The position numbers were made by a program, and so were the translations under genes. Below the pieces are notes generated by a model. That model had not been told where the DNA came from, ran no database searches, and worked only from the letters and a program-made list of their open reading frames with translations. Of a stretch of DNA of 64,000 nt, positions 24,605-32,020 are shown piece after piece; position 1 is the stretch's first letter; every line of letters begins with the position of its first letter. Source of the DNA: an uncultured Lachnospiraceae bacterium (lineage in GTDB: Bacteria; Bacillota; Clostridia; Lachnospirales; Lachnospiraceae); NCBI GenBank assembly GCA_910586585.1, contig CAJUKA010000001.1, positions 62,001-126,000 of the forward strand. The letters run 5' to 3'.

Positions 24605-26031
24605 TGAGATTTGACAGGCGGAATCTGATATTTTTTGGAATTTTTGCACTGTTTTTTGGGGTTCTGCTTGGAACCGGGGAACCAATCTATGTGAATGATA
24701 CATTTCAGTATGAAAATCAGATGGTGATGCGGGAGCCGGGATATGCGCTTTTGATACAGTTTTTGCGGTTTGTATCGCCTGCTGATCATTATGGGCTTAT
24801 TATCATAGTACAGAATATCTTGGCGATATTCGCCAATACTGTATTTATAGCGTTTCTGCGCAGACGGTTCTGCCTGAATATGCCAGTGTCATTTTTGTTT
24901 ACAGCAATTTTGTTGGCACCGCATATTATGACACCCGTGTTTGCAAGCACCCATCTGGTACTGACCAATTCGCTGATGACAGAAGGTATTTTGATTTCTT
25001 TGTATCCGTTATCCTTTATGAGTTTGTTGGATATGATGTGGTCCCAAAAGGCAGTTGGCAGGGAAAGTATCCGCACAATAGGATTGTTTTTTCTATTGTC
25101 TTTGATTCGTGGACAGATGATGGTACTATTTATTGTATGGTTTCTAGTGGCTTATTGCTTGGCTGTAAAAAACGCCTTGAAAAAGACAACAGAAACAAAA
25201 GATGGCAGAGATACTTTTGTACTGGCAGAAAACATAGGAAAACAGGGATTTGTGGCAGCTTTGGCGATATTGATTCTTGTATTTGCAGCACGAGTGGTGG
25301 CAATTCGTGTATATAATTATTGCGAACAAGGCTTGTTTGTAGATACTGCTTCTGGAAAAGCGATGTCTTTTGCAAATGTGCTGTATGTGGCAGATCGCGC
25401 GGATGGTGAAGTGATACAGGAAGAAGCGCTTCGGGAATTGTTTTATGAGATGTATGATGCCGCAGATGCCGATCAGATGAATTACAAATATGCGCCTTCT
25501 GGAATGCTGCAAAAAGCAGCATATCATGAAAAATGTCATGATGAACTCAATTTCACTTATTTTGGAGAGCCTGCAAAGCGGTATGTGTGGGAGACAAAGG
25601 GAATTGATGCCACACAGTACCAAGAACTGATGATTGCTGTGGATGAAGTTGCCGAGCAGCTTTCCAAAGAGCTTATGCCGCAGGTTGCGCTTAGATATGT
25701 TCGGAATTATATCGTGGTAATTATATTAGGCTTTATCAGAACCGTAGCCTATGAGCGTCCTATTCTTGCATGGTATGCACTCTTTGCTTATGCGGCTGCA
25801 ATAATCTTAATGGTTTTATTGTGGAAGAAAAATGCAGGCAGCAAAACCGCATCGTTTATGGCAGTAGTATTGCTGACGATTGCAGGAAATGTATGTGCTA
25901 CCGCGCTGATGATACAGTGCATTTCGCGCTATATGATTTATAATCTGCCCTTGTTTTATATAGCAGGATTTTTGATGATAATGGAACTTTGGAATGGAGA
26001 AAAAGATGGGATATCAGGAAATAAAATTTGA
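24604..26031 (+). CDS. Polytopic membrane protein, GT-C-like
   Basis: 475 residues with about ten membrane helices and a soluble loop (about residues 255-350). The first outer loop, IYVNDTFQYENQMVMREPGY, carries Asp and Glu in the positions where GT-C transferases keep catalytic acids. NSLMTEG in a later loop is also reminiscent. The family is not certain, and a Wzy-type polymerase is an alternative. The start overlaps the preceding stop by one base (TGATG), with GGAGGCTTTG upstream, so translation is coupled. It lies between the dehydrogenase and epimerase genes of the uronic acid pathway. Confidence 0.5.
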   Translation: MRFDRRNLIFFGIFALFFGVLLGTGEPIYVNDTFQYENQMVMREPGYALLIQFLRFVSPADHYGLIIIVQNILAIFANTVFIAFLRRRFCLNMPVSFLFTAILLAPHIMTPVFASTHLVLTNSLMTEGILISLYPLSFMSLLDMMWSQKAVGRESIRTIGLFFLLSLIRGQMMVLFIVWFLVAYCLAVKNALKKTTETKDGRDTFVLAENIGKQGFVAALAILILVFAARVVAIRVYNYCEQGLFVDTASGKAMSFANVLYVADRADGEVIQEEALRELFYEMYDAADADQMNYKYAPSGMLQKAAYHEKCHDELNFTYFGEPAKRYVWETKGIDATQYQELMIAVDEVAEQLSKELMPQVALRYVRNYIVVIILGFIRTVAYERPILAWYALFAYAAAIILMVLLWKKNAGSKTASFMAVVLLTIAGNVCATALMIQCISRYMIYNLPLFYIAGFLMIMELWNGEKDGISGNKI

Positions 26032-26980
26032 AAAAAACAGTGTATTTTTGGTGACGGGTGCGGCTGGCTTTATTGGTTCAAACCTGTGCGAAGCGCTTAC
26101 AGATATGGGATATGAGGTTTTTGCCCTTGATGATCTTTCTACAGGCAGAGAAGAAAATATAACAATGTTTCAGGACCGGCCAAACTACACCTTTATAAAG
26201 GGAGATATCAAAGATATTGATATCTGTATGCAGTCATGCAAAGGAGTCCATTATGTACTACATCAGGCTGCATGGGGATCGGTTCCGAGAAGTATTGAGA
26301 TGCCTTTGTTTTATGAACAGAATAATATTATGGGAACACTGAATATGATGGAGGCGGCAAGGCAGAATGGTGTCAAGAAATTTGTGTATGCCTCAAGTTC
26401 TTCGGTGTACGGAGACCATCCCATACTACCCAAAAAAGAAGGGCAGGAGGGAAATTTGCTGTCGCCCTATGCACTGACAAAGCGCACAAATGAAGAGTAC
26501 GGAAAACTTTATAAGAAACTGTACAATCTTGATACGTATGGACTTCGCTATTTTAATGTTTTTGGACGCAGGCAGGACCCAAATGGAGCTTATGCTGCAG
26601 TGATTCCAAAGTTTATCAAGCAATTGCTAGACGGGGAAGTTCCCACGATCAACGGAGACGGTAAGCAGTCGAGAGACTTCACATACATTGACAACGTAAT
26701 TGAGGCAAATTTGAAGGCGTGCAAGGCGTCTGGTGAAGCAGCAGGACAGGCGTTTAATATTGCTTATGGCGGACGCGAATATTTGATTGATATTTACTAT
26801 CATTTGTGCAAGGCGCTTGGCAAAACAGTAGAGCCAAATTTTGGACCAGACCGCGCAGGCGATATCAAACATTCCAATGCGGACATTTCAAAGGCCAGAG
26901 AATTTTTTGGCTATGATCCGGAATACGATTTTGAACAAGGCATTGCGCTTGCCATTGACTGGTATAGAGAAAACTTATGA
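26006..26980 (+). CDS. UDP-HexNAc(A) C4-epimerase, WbpP/TviC type
   Basis: 324 residues of the extended SDR family. The NAD motif is TGAAGFIGSNLCEAL and the catalytic pair is Tyr155/Lys159 in LSPYALTKRTNE. WGSVPRSIEMP, ASSSSVYGDHP and RYFNVFGRRQDPNGAYAAVI match WbpP and TviC closely. These interconvert UDP-GlcNAc/UDP-GalNAc or their uronates. With the dehydrogenase at 23288 it would supply UDP-GalNAcA. GGAG seven bases upstream supports ATG 26006 over ATG 25994. The 5' end overlaps the membrane-protein gene by 26 bases and the 3' end overlaps the next gene by four. Confidence 0.86.
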   Translation: MGYQEIKFEKNSVFLVTGAAGFIGSNLCEALTDMGYEVFALDDLSTGREENITMFQDRPNYTFIKGDIKDIDICMQSCKGVHYVLHQAAWGSVPRSIEMPLFYEQNNIMGTLNMMEAARQNGVKKFVYASSSSVYGDHPILPKKEGQEGNLLSPYALTKRTNEEYGKLYKKLYNLDTYGLRYFNVFGRRQDPNGAYAAVIPKFIKQLLDGEVPTINGDGKQSRDFTYIDNVIEANLKACKASGEAAGQAFNIAYGGREYLIDIYYHLCKALGKTVEPNFGPDRAGDIKHSNADISKAREFFGYDPEYDFEQGIALAIDWYRENL

Positions 26981-27714
26981 AAATAGCAGTAAGAATGGAC
27001 GATATCACCCCAGATATGAACTGGGATAATTTTTCTTTTTTCCGAGATCTTTTTGATAAGGCAGGAATAACACCGCTTTTGGGGATTGTTCCTAAAAACA
27101 GTGACAAAAATCTTCAGATAGAACCAGAGCGGGAAGATTTTTATGAAATTATGAAAGGTCTGAAACAAGAGGGATATGTGCTTGCTATGCATGGATATCA
27201 ACACCTGTATACGACAAAAAAAGGAGGCTGCTTTCCGCTGAATCATTTCTCGGAATTTGCTGGTGTTCCCTATGAACAGCAAAAGAGAATGCTTGCAGAC
27301 GGGAAACGCATCCTTTCTGAGAATGGAATTGAGACGGATATTTTTATGGCACCGGCACATTCTTATGATAACAATACATTAAAGGCACTGAAAGAGGTTG
27401 GGTTTACCAAGCTTACAGATGGGTTTGGCACAACACCGTATCTGTGGAAAGAAATGGTTTTTTATCCAATCTCTTTTCGACTTGCAGGAAGCCTCAAAAA
27501 ACAAAAAGGTTATACAACGCTTGTAATTCATGCGAATACGATAAATGACAGTGACAGACAACGATACACAACACTATTTGCACAAAACAGGGAAACGTTT
27601 ATCTCATACGAAGAATACTTGCGTGCAACACCTGTAAAAAGAGGAGTTTTTGCAGGTGTTGTAGAGTATGGTATGGCGAACATAAAGCACAGTTTAGTCA
27701 GCATAAGAGGATAA
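26977..27714 (+). CDS. DUF2334-type polysaccharide deacetylase-like protein
   Basis: A 245-residue protein with the NodB/CE4-like fold of the DUF2334 group. RMDDITPD near the N-terminus (Asp8, Asp9) and MHGYQH (His72, His76) form a plausible metal site; APAHSYDNNTL follows. CE4 enzymes remove acetyl groups from polysaccharides. No signal peptide is visible, so it may act on lipid-linked or nucleotide precursors in the cytoplasm. Its start overlaps the epimerase stop (ATGA). A structured gap follows. The activity is inferred from the fold motif only. Confidence 0.65.
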   Translation: MKIAVRMDDITPDMNWDNFSFFRDLFDKAGITPLLGIVPKNSDKNLQIEPEREDFYEIMKGLKQEGYVLAMHGYQHLYTTKKGGCFPLNHFSEFAGVPYEQQKRMLADGKRILSENGIETDIFMAPAHSYDNNTLKALKEVGFTKLTDGFGTTPYLWKEMVFYPISFRLAGSLKKQKGYTTLVIHANTINDSDRQRYTTLFAQNRETFISYEEYLRATPVKRGVFAGVVEYGMANIKHSLVSIRG

Positions 27715-27719
27715 GATTG

Positions 27720-27874
27720 GTTACAATTCACACATACGCCAGATTTCGCATACATTTACAACGATTCCTGTGTGAATTGCAACAACTGATGCACACAAAA
27801 TGCTAAAAAGCACGCATTTTGGCGCTTACTCCGACGCCATGCAGCAAGTGCATGGCGCGGGTGTGAAAAGTAAC
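27720..27874 (+). other. Structured intergenic element with three hairpins
   Basis: CAATTCACACA/TGTGTGAATTG (27724-27734/27769-27779) is an 11-bp stem. AAAATGC/GCATTTT (27797-27803/27814-27820) and CGCCATGCA/TGCATGGCG (27835-27843/27849-27857, loop GCAAG) follow. GTTAC (27720-27724) and GTAAC (27870-27874), and CACAC (27792-27796) and GTGTG (27861-27865), could close the structure. The rest of this 202-base gap, to 27916, shows only the AUGGAGGCG-like ribosome site of the next gene. Function is unknown. Confidence 0.55.
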
Positions 27875-27916
27875 TAAGTTTGCATTGGAAGCACAGTCGA
27901 AACATGGAGGCGAAAC

Positions 27917-29032
27917 ATGTCAGAACCAATCAGAGTACTTCATATTGTGGGGGCGATGTATCCAGGAGGAATGGAAAATTTCATCATGAACCTGTATGAA
28001 AAGATGGACCGGAATAAAATTCAGTTTGATTTTGTAGTGCATATGCGCAAGCAAAATGACTATGTGGAAACAATAAAAGAGATGGGGGGCCGTGTGTATG
28101 AGCTTCCTAGACTTACCAAAAAGCCAATTGCAAATTTGTTTAATCTGTATCGTATTGTAAAGAACAATCATTACCGAATTGTGATTCGGCATACGTCCAA
28201 TGCACTTGTGGCGCCGCAGTTGATGGCTGCGCGCATAGCGGGAGCCTATACGATTTGCCATTCGCATAATGAGACCGATCCGCAGAAAACATTGCATAAA
28301 ATGGGAAAACTGCTCATGGGAATTGCCTCAAAGGAAAATTTCGCCTGTTCACAGCGGGCAGCCAAGTGGATGTTTGGAAACAAAACCTGTCGGGTGATAC
28401 ACAATGCCATTCATATTAAGCGGTTTACGTATCAATTCGAGGCGGCGGACAAAATTCGCAGAGAATTTCATCTGAAGGAAGGGCATGTTTACGGCAATGT
28501 TGCCAATTTTATTGCCTCAAAAAATCATTGTTATTTGCTGGCAATTTATAAAGAATTGTCAAAGCTTGATCCTGACGCGAGATTCTTTTGTCTGGGGGAT
28601 GGAAGCCTCAGGGCAGAGATTGAGGCGGAAAGGAAACGCCTTGGGCTGGAAGATAAAGTTATCCTGACAGGAATTCGCAAGGATGCACAGGATTTTTTAT
28701 CTTGTTTTGATGTGCTAATCTTTCCATCAAAATTTGAAGGACTTCCGCTGACGCTAATCGAAGCACAAGCAGCAGGTCTGCCATGTTTGATATCAGATAC
28801 GATTACGTCAGATGTAATCGTTACAAGCGGTTTGGTTGAAACTGCATCCATAGAAGCAGAACCGCGCGCGTGGGCACAAAAAGCATTTCAGATGGCATCT
28901 GCTTTGCACACAGGACCGGAAAGGGAAAAACGGAAATGCCAGTATACATCTATCGCGAAGGCGGGGTATGATATGGATACACTGGCAAAATGGTACGAAG
29001 CATTTTTTCGAAAGATCTATGCTATGAACTGA
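27917..29032 (+). CDS. GT4 glycosyltransferase, EpsF-like (1)
   Basis: A 371-residue GT-B enzyme of family GT4. The N-terminus IRVLHIVGAMYPGGMENFIM and the block QFDFVVHM are typical of EpsF-type transferases. The EX7E motif is in FPSKFEGLPLTLIEAQAAGLP. ATGGAGGCGAAAC precedes the ATG. It is a clear paralogue of the enzyme at 29636, and an acetyltransferase gene lies between the two. It probably adds one sugar of the repeat unit at the inner membrane face. Donor and linkage cannot be read from the sequence. Confidence 0.8.
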   Translation: MSEPIRVLHIVGAMYPGGMENFIMNLYEKMDRNKIQFDFVVHMRKQNDYVETIKEMGGRVYELPRLTKKPIANLFNLYRIVKNNHYRIVIRHTSNALVAPQLMAARIAGAYTICHSHNETDPQKTLHKMGKLLMGIASKENFACSQRAAKWMFGNKTCRVIHNAIHIKRFTYQFEAADKIRREFHLKEGHVYGNVANFIASKNHCYLLAIYKELSKLDPDARFFCLGDGSLRAEIEAERKRLGLEDKVILTGIRKDAQDFLSCFDVLIFPSKFEGLPLTLIEAQAAGLPCLISDTITSDVIVTSGLVETASIEAEPRAWAQKAFQMASALHTGPEREKRKCQYTSIAKAGYDMDTLAKWYEAFFRKIYAMN

Positions 29033-29090
29033 CATCACATACGAAAAAGCAGGTGTTTAGAAAAAATCATGCATATAAGGGGTACAAAAT

Positions 29091-29615
29091 ATGATTGATA
29101 CCAAAAGAAAATTAAATGAGGTGCTTTTTGCGGAAGCGAAATTGTATCATAAAAAATGGTATTTTGACCTTCCGATTCGAATGACAGAACAGCAGGTTTT
29201 GTATCAACATGCAAAATATCTCAGAAAGGCAGAATATGCTATGAATACCCACTCTCTGACAAGACATTGGCATCTGCTCAAACTGCTGCGGATTCAGACA
29301 CGCTATGGGATATCAATACCGCTTAATGTTGTGGGAGAAGGCTTTGAAATCGTACATTTAGGGTCTGTGATTATCAATGGAAAGGCACGTATTGGAAAAA
29401 ATTGCAGAGTGCATCCGGGAGTGTGCATCGGGGCCAATCATGACAAAGCGCCTGTCATAGGGGAGCACGTATATATTGGACCTGGCGCAAAAGTTTTTGG
29501 CGATATTGAGATTGCAGATGGCGTACAGATTGGCGCGAATGCAGTGGTTTCAAAGTCTTGTATGACAAAGGGGGCAACGCTGGTGGGCGTGCCGGCAGCA
29601 GACATTCATAGATGA
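29091..29615 (+). CDS. Hexapeptide-repeat acetyltransferase (CysE-like)
   Basis: A 174-residue left-handed beta-helix acyltransferase. The first 80 residues are helical, then the hexapeptide coils run from about 90 (GEGFEIVHLGSVIINGKARIG), with NCRVHPGVCIGANHDKAPVIG and the C-terminal GVPAADIH. It is CysE-like but short, as in many capsule-cluster O-acetyltransferases. The likely job is acetyl transfer to a sugar hydroxyl from acetyl-CoA. It sits between two EpsF-like transferases. It does not have the PglD N-terminal domain, so it is not the obvious bacillosamine 4-N-acetyltransferase. Confidence 0.75.
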   Translation: MIDTKRKLNEVLFAEAKLYHKKWYFDLPIRMTEQQVLYQHAKYLRKAEYAMNTHSLTRHWHLLKLLRIQTRYGISIPLNVVGEGFEIVHLGSVIINGKARIGKNCRVHPGVCIGANHDKAPVIGEHVYIGPGAKVFGDIEIADGVQIGANAVVSKSCMTKGATLVGVPAADIHR

Positions 29616-29635
29616 AATAGATTGAGGGTAAATAG

Positions 29636-30754
29636 ATGGAACAGAAAATACATGTTCTGCATGTGGTGGGGCGTCTGAATGTAGGCGGCGCAGAGAGTAG
29701 AATTATGGATTTGTATCGGGCAATAGACAGGGATAGGATTCAATTTGATTTTGTGCAGCATATGCAGCAAAAAGGAGCCTATCAGGAGGAAGTGGAACGG
29801 CTTGGGGGGCATGTTTATGTGATGCCTCGTTTTCGCATATTTAATTACTTTTCGTACAAAAAAAGCTGGAAAAAATTTTTGGAACAGCACCCGGAAATCC
29901 AAATTGTTCATGGACATATGACGAGTACAGCGGGAATTTATCTGCCAATTGCAAAAAAAACAATTGGGGCTTTTACGATTGCCCATGCCAGAAGCGCCGG
30001 CGTGGACAAAGGGCTAAAAGGCATTGCGACGAAGATTCTCAGAAAGAATCTAAGCAGCAGATGCGATCAGTGCTTTACTTGTTCCAAGCTTGCAGGAGAG
30101 GCAGTTTTTGGAAAAGATGCAGTCAAAAAGGGAATTGTCAAAAGTTTTCCAAATGCGATTGATGTAGAAAAATTTGCATATAAGGAACAGACAAGAGCCA
30201 AGATGCGAAAGCAATTTCATATAGAAGAAAATGATTTTGTGATTGGGCACGTAGGGCGGTTTGACCCTGTGAAGAACCATCTGTATTTGCTTGAAATGCT
30301 TTCGGAGTGTCTAAAAATAAAGCATAATGTGAAGCTGATGCTTGTTGGCGATGGCAGACTTCGGGAAGAACTCAAACAAAAGTGTCAGGAAATGAGACTA
30401 GAAAGCCGTGTTATTTTTGCGGGCAATCAAAAAAATATCTTTGATTATTATCAAATCTTTGATTATTTTGTCCTTCCTTCCTTTTATGAGGGGCTGCCTG
30501 GCACTGCAATCGAAGCGCAGACAAGCGGTTTGAGGGGGATTTTGTCGGATCGTATTACCAATGAGGCAATTGTGACAGACTTGATGAAGCAAAAAAGTAT
30601 TGATATTCCTGCAAAGGAGTGGGCAAAAGAGATTCTCCAAACACAAAGTTATGAGAGAAAATCAATGGTAGAGCAGGTGCGCAAAGCAGGTTTTGATGTG
30701 AAGGAGCAGGCGCGTGTGCTGAGTGAATTTTATTGTAAGGCAATTGGGCAGTGA
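29636..30754 (+). CDS. GT4 glycosyltransferase, EpsF-like (2)
   Basis: 372 residues, a paralogue of the enzyme at 27917: HVLHVVGRLNVGGAESRIMD at the start, QFDFVQHM, VIGHVGRFDPVKNHLYLLEM at the domain boundary, and LPSFYEGLPGTAIEAQTSGL with the EX7E motif. It belongs to GT4 (GT-B fold). GAGGGTAAAT precedes the ATG. It should act on the growing lipid-linked repeat unit in the cytoplasm. The pair of paralogues suggests two chemically similar linkages. The precise donor is unknown. Confidence 0.8.
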   Translation: MEQKIHVLHVVGRLNVGGAESRIMDLYRAIDRDRIQFDFVQHMQQKGAYQEEVERLGGHVYVMPRFRIFNYFSYKKSWKKFLEQHPEIQIVHGHMTSTAGIYLPIAKKTIGAFTIAHARSAGVDKGLKGIATKILRKNLSSRCDQCFTCSKLAGEAVFGKDAVKKGIVKSFPNAIDVEKFAYKEQTRAKMRKQFHIEENDFVIGHVGRFDPVKNHLYLLEMLSECLKIKHNVKLMLVGDGRLREELKQKCQEMRLESRVIFAGNQKNIFDYYQIFDYFVLPSFYEGLPGTAIEAQTSGLRGILSDRITNEAIVTDLMKQKSIDIPAKEWAKEILQTQSYERKSMVEQVRKAGFDVKEQARVLSEFYCKAIGQ

Positions 30755-30812
30755 CCATAGTTAAGACTTCGCACAGAAGTTCTAATCCGCATGTCAGAGA
30801 ATGGGAGAATAT

Positions 30813-30851
30813 ATGTTCTTTGTTTGCCGTGGAATTAGGGGGAAAATGTGA
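30813..30851 (+). CDS. Possible 12-codon leader peptide coupled to the next gene
   Basis: ATG 30813 has GGGAG six bases upstream and reads MFFVCRGIRGKM. Its stop TGA (30849-30851) overlaps the GTG start of the glycosyltransferase at 30848 (GTGA). Such an arrangement can couple translation. It is short and could be chance; no conservation can be tested here. Confidence 0.25.
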   Translation: MFFVCRGIRGKM

Positions 30852-31945
30852 GGATTTTATTTCATTTGAATAGTATGGGACATGGCGGAGCAGAGCGGTG
30901 TGTCAGCATTCTTTGCAACTTTTTTGCAAAAAAGGGTCATCATGTGATACTTGCAACAGAATGGAAATCGCCAAAAGAATACACAATTGATGCAAATGTG
31001 CATCGGGTGCATGTAGGTTTAGATGCAGCAGATGACAAAAAGGGAAGAATTGCAAAAATATGGCTTCGGTATGCGAGGCTTAGAAGCTGTATCAAGAAGC
31101 AGAAGCCTGATATTGTGATTTCTTTTTGCAATAAAGCCAATTTCAGAAGTGCTACTGCTATGCTTGGTATGAAAATACCTCTTTTGGTATCGGTGAGAAA
31201 CGATCCCCAAAAGGATTATGCACCCTATAAAATTTCAACAAAGATAATGGAACAAAAGGCCGCTGGGTGTGTATTTCAGACACCGGATGCCAGGGCTTTT
31301 TTTTCGCAAAAGCTACAGGACAAGTCCAAGATAATATTAAATCCGCTTGCACAGCAGTATTTTGAGTTTTTGCAATACAAGAGCATTACCAGAGAGAAAG
31401 AGATTGTCACAGTCGGCAGAATCACAGCCCAGAAGAACCAAATGCTGTTATTAAAGGTATTTGACAAGGTTTGCAAAACATTTCCAGAATATACGCTCAA
31501 AATTTATGGGGCAGTTGAGGACCAACAAATATTTGAAAAAATGAAGCACTTTTTGGCTTCCAGAGGGCTTGAAAACCGTGTATTGTTTATGGGAGAGGTT
31601 GACAATATTCAGGAACAAATGATAAATGCTGCCCTTTTTGTATTGCCTTCGGATTATGAGGGAATGCCCAATGCACTGATTGAGGCGATGGTTCTTGGGA
31701 TACCTTGTATTGCAACAGATTGTCCGTGCGGCGGTTCTGCAATGCTGATTGAAAATCAAAAGTCAGGAATATTGGTAAAGCCAGGTGACCAAAATGCATT
31801 GGAGCAGGCAGTGCGCTATATGCTGTCACAGCCAGATAAAGCAGAGCAGATGGGAAATCAGGCAAGGCTGCTTGCAGACAGGGTAGACCCAAAAAAGATT
31901 TGCGAAGAATGGATGGAATATATAGAGCAATTAATAAAGAAATAA
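30848..31945 (+). CDS. GT4 glycosyltransferase (GTG start)
   Basis: A 365-residue GT4 enzyme. It begins RILFHLNSMGHGGAERCVS, has ETVGRITAQKN-like VTVGRITAQKNQMLLL at the domain boundary, and ends with LPSDYEGMPNALIEAMVLGIP and CPCGGSAMLIE. The start is GTG, with AGGGGG six bases before it; the nearby ATG 30846 is out of frame. It is close in type to the enzyme at 34009, and the amidotransferase gene lies between the two. It would add a sugar to the lipid-linked unit. Donor unknown. Confidence 0.78.
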   Translation: MRILFHLNSMGHGGAERCVSILCNFFAKKGHHVILATEWKSPKEYTIDANVHRVHVGLDAADDKKGRIAKIWLRYARLRSCIKKQKPDIVISFCNKANFRSATAMLGMKIPLLVSVRNDPQKDYAPYKISTKIMEQKAAGCVFQTPDARAFFSQKLQDKSKIILNPLAQQYFEFLQYKSITREKEIVTVGRITAQKNQMLLLKVFDKVCKTFPEYTLKIYGAVEDQQIFEKMKHFLASRGLENRVLFMGEVDNIQEQMINAALFVLPSDYEGMPNALIEAMVLGIPCIATDCPCGGSAMLIENQKSGILVKPGDQNALEQAVRYMLSQPDKAEQMGNQARLLADRVDPKKICEEWMEYIEQLIKK

Positions 31946-31956
31946 AACAAAAACCA

Positions 31957-31998
31957 GCAGGAGGACTGCGGAACTAGAACTAGCAGAAGAACTTCTGC
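31957..31998 (+). other. Cluster of short palindromes before asnB
   Basis: GCAG-GAGGA-CTGC (31957-31969), CTAGAACTAG (31974-31983) and GCAGAA-GAAC-TTCTGC (31983-31998) lie head to tail in the 75-base gap before the amidotransferase gene. They may be a weak RNA structure, like the other palindromic gaps of this locus. Confidence 0.4.
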
Positions 31999-32020
31999 GG
32001 GATTTATAATAGGAGAACGT

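Noticed and set aside
29091..29615. The CysE-like gene as PglD
   Set aside because: It lacks the PglD N-terminal sugar-nucleotide domain and is far from the PglF/E/C-like genes; it is more like capsule O-acetyltransferases.
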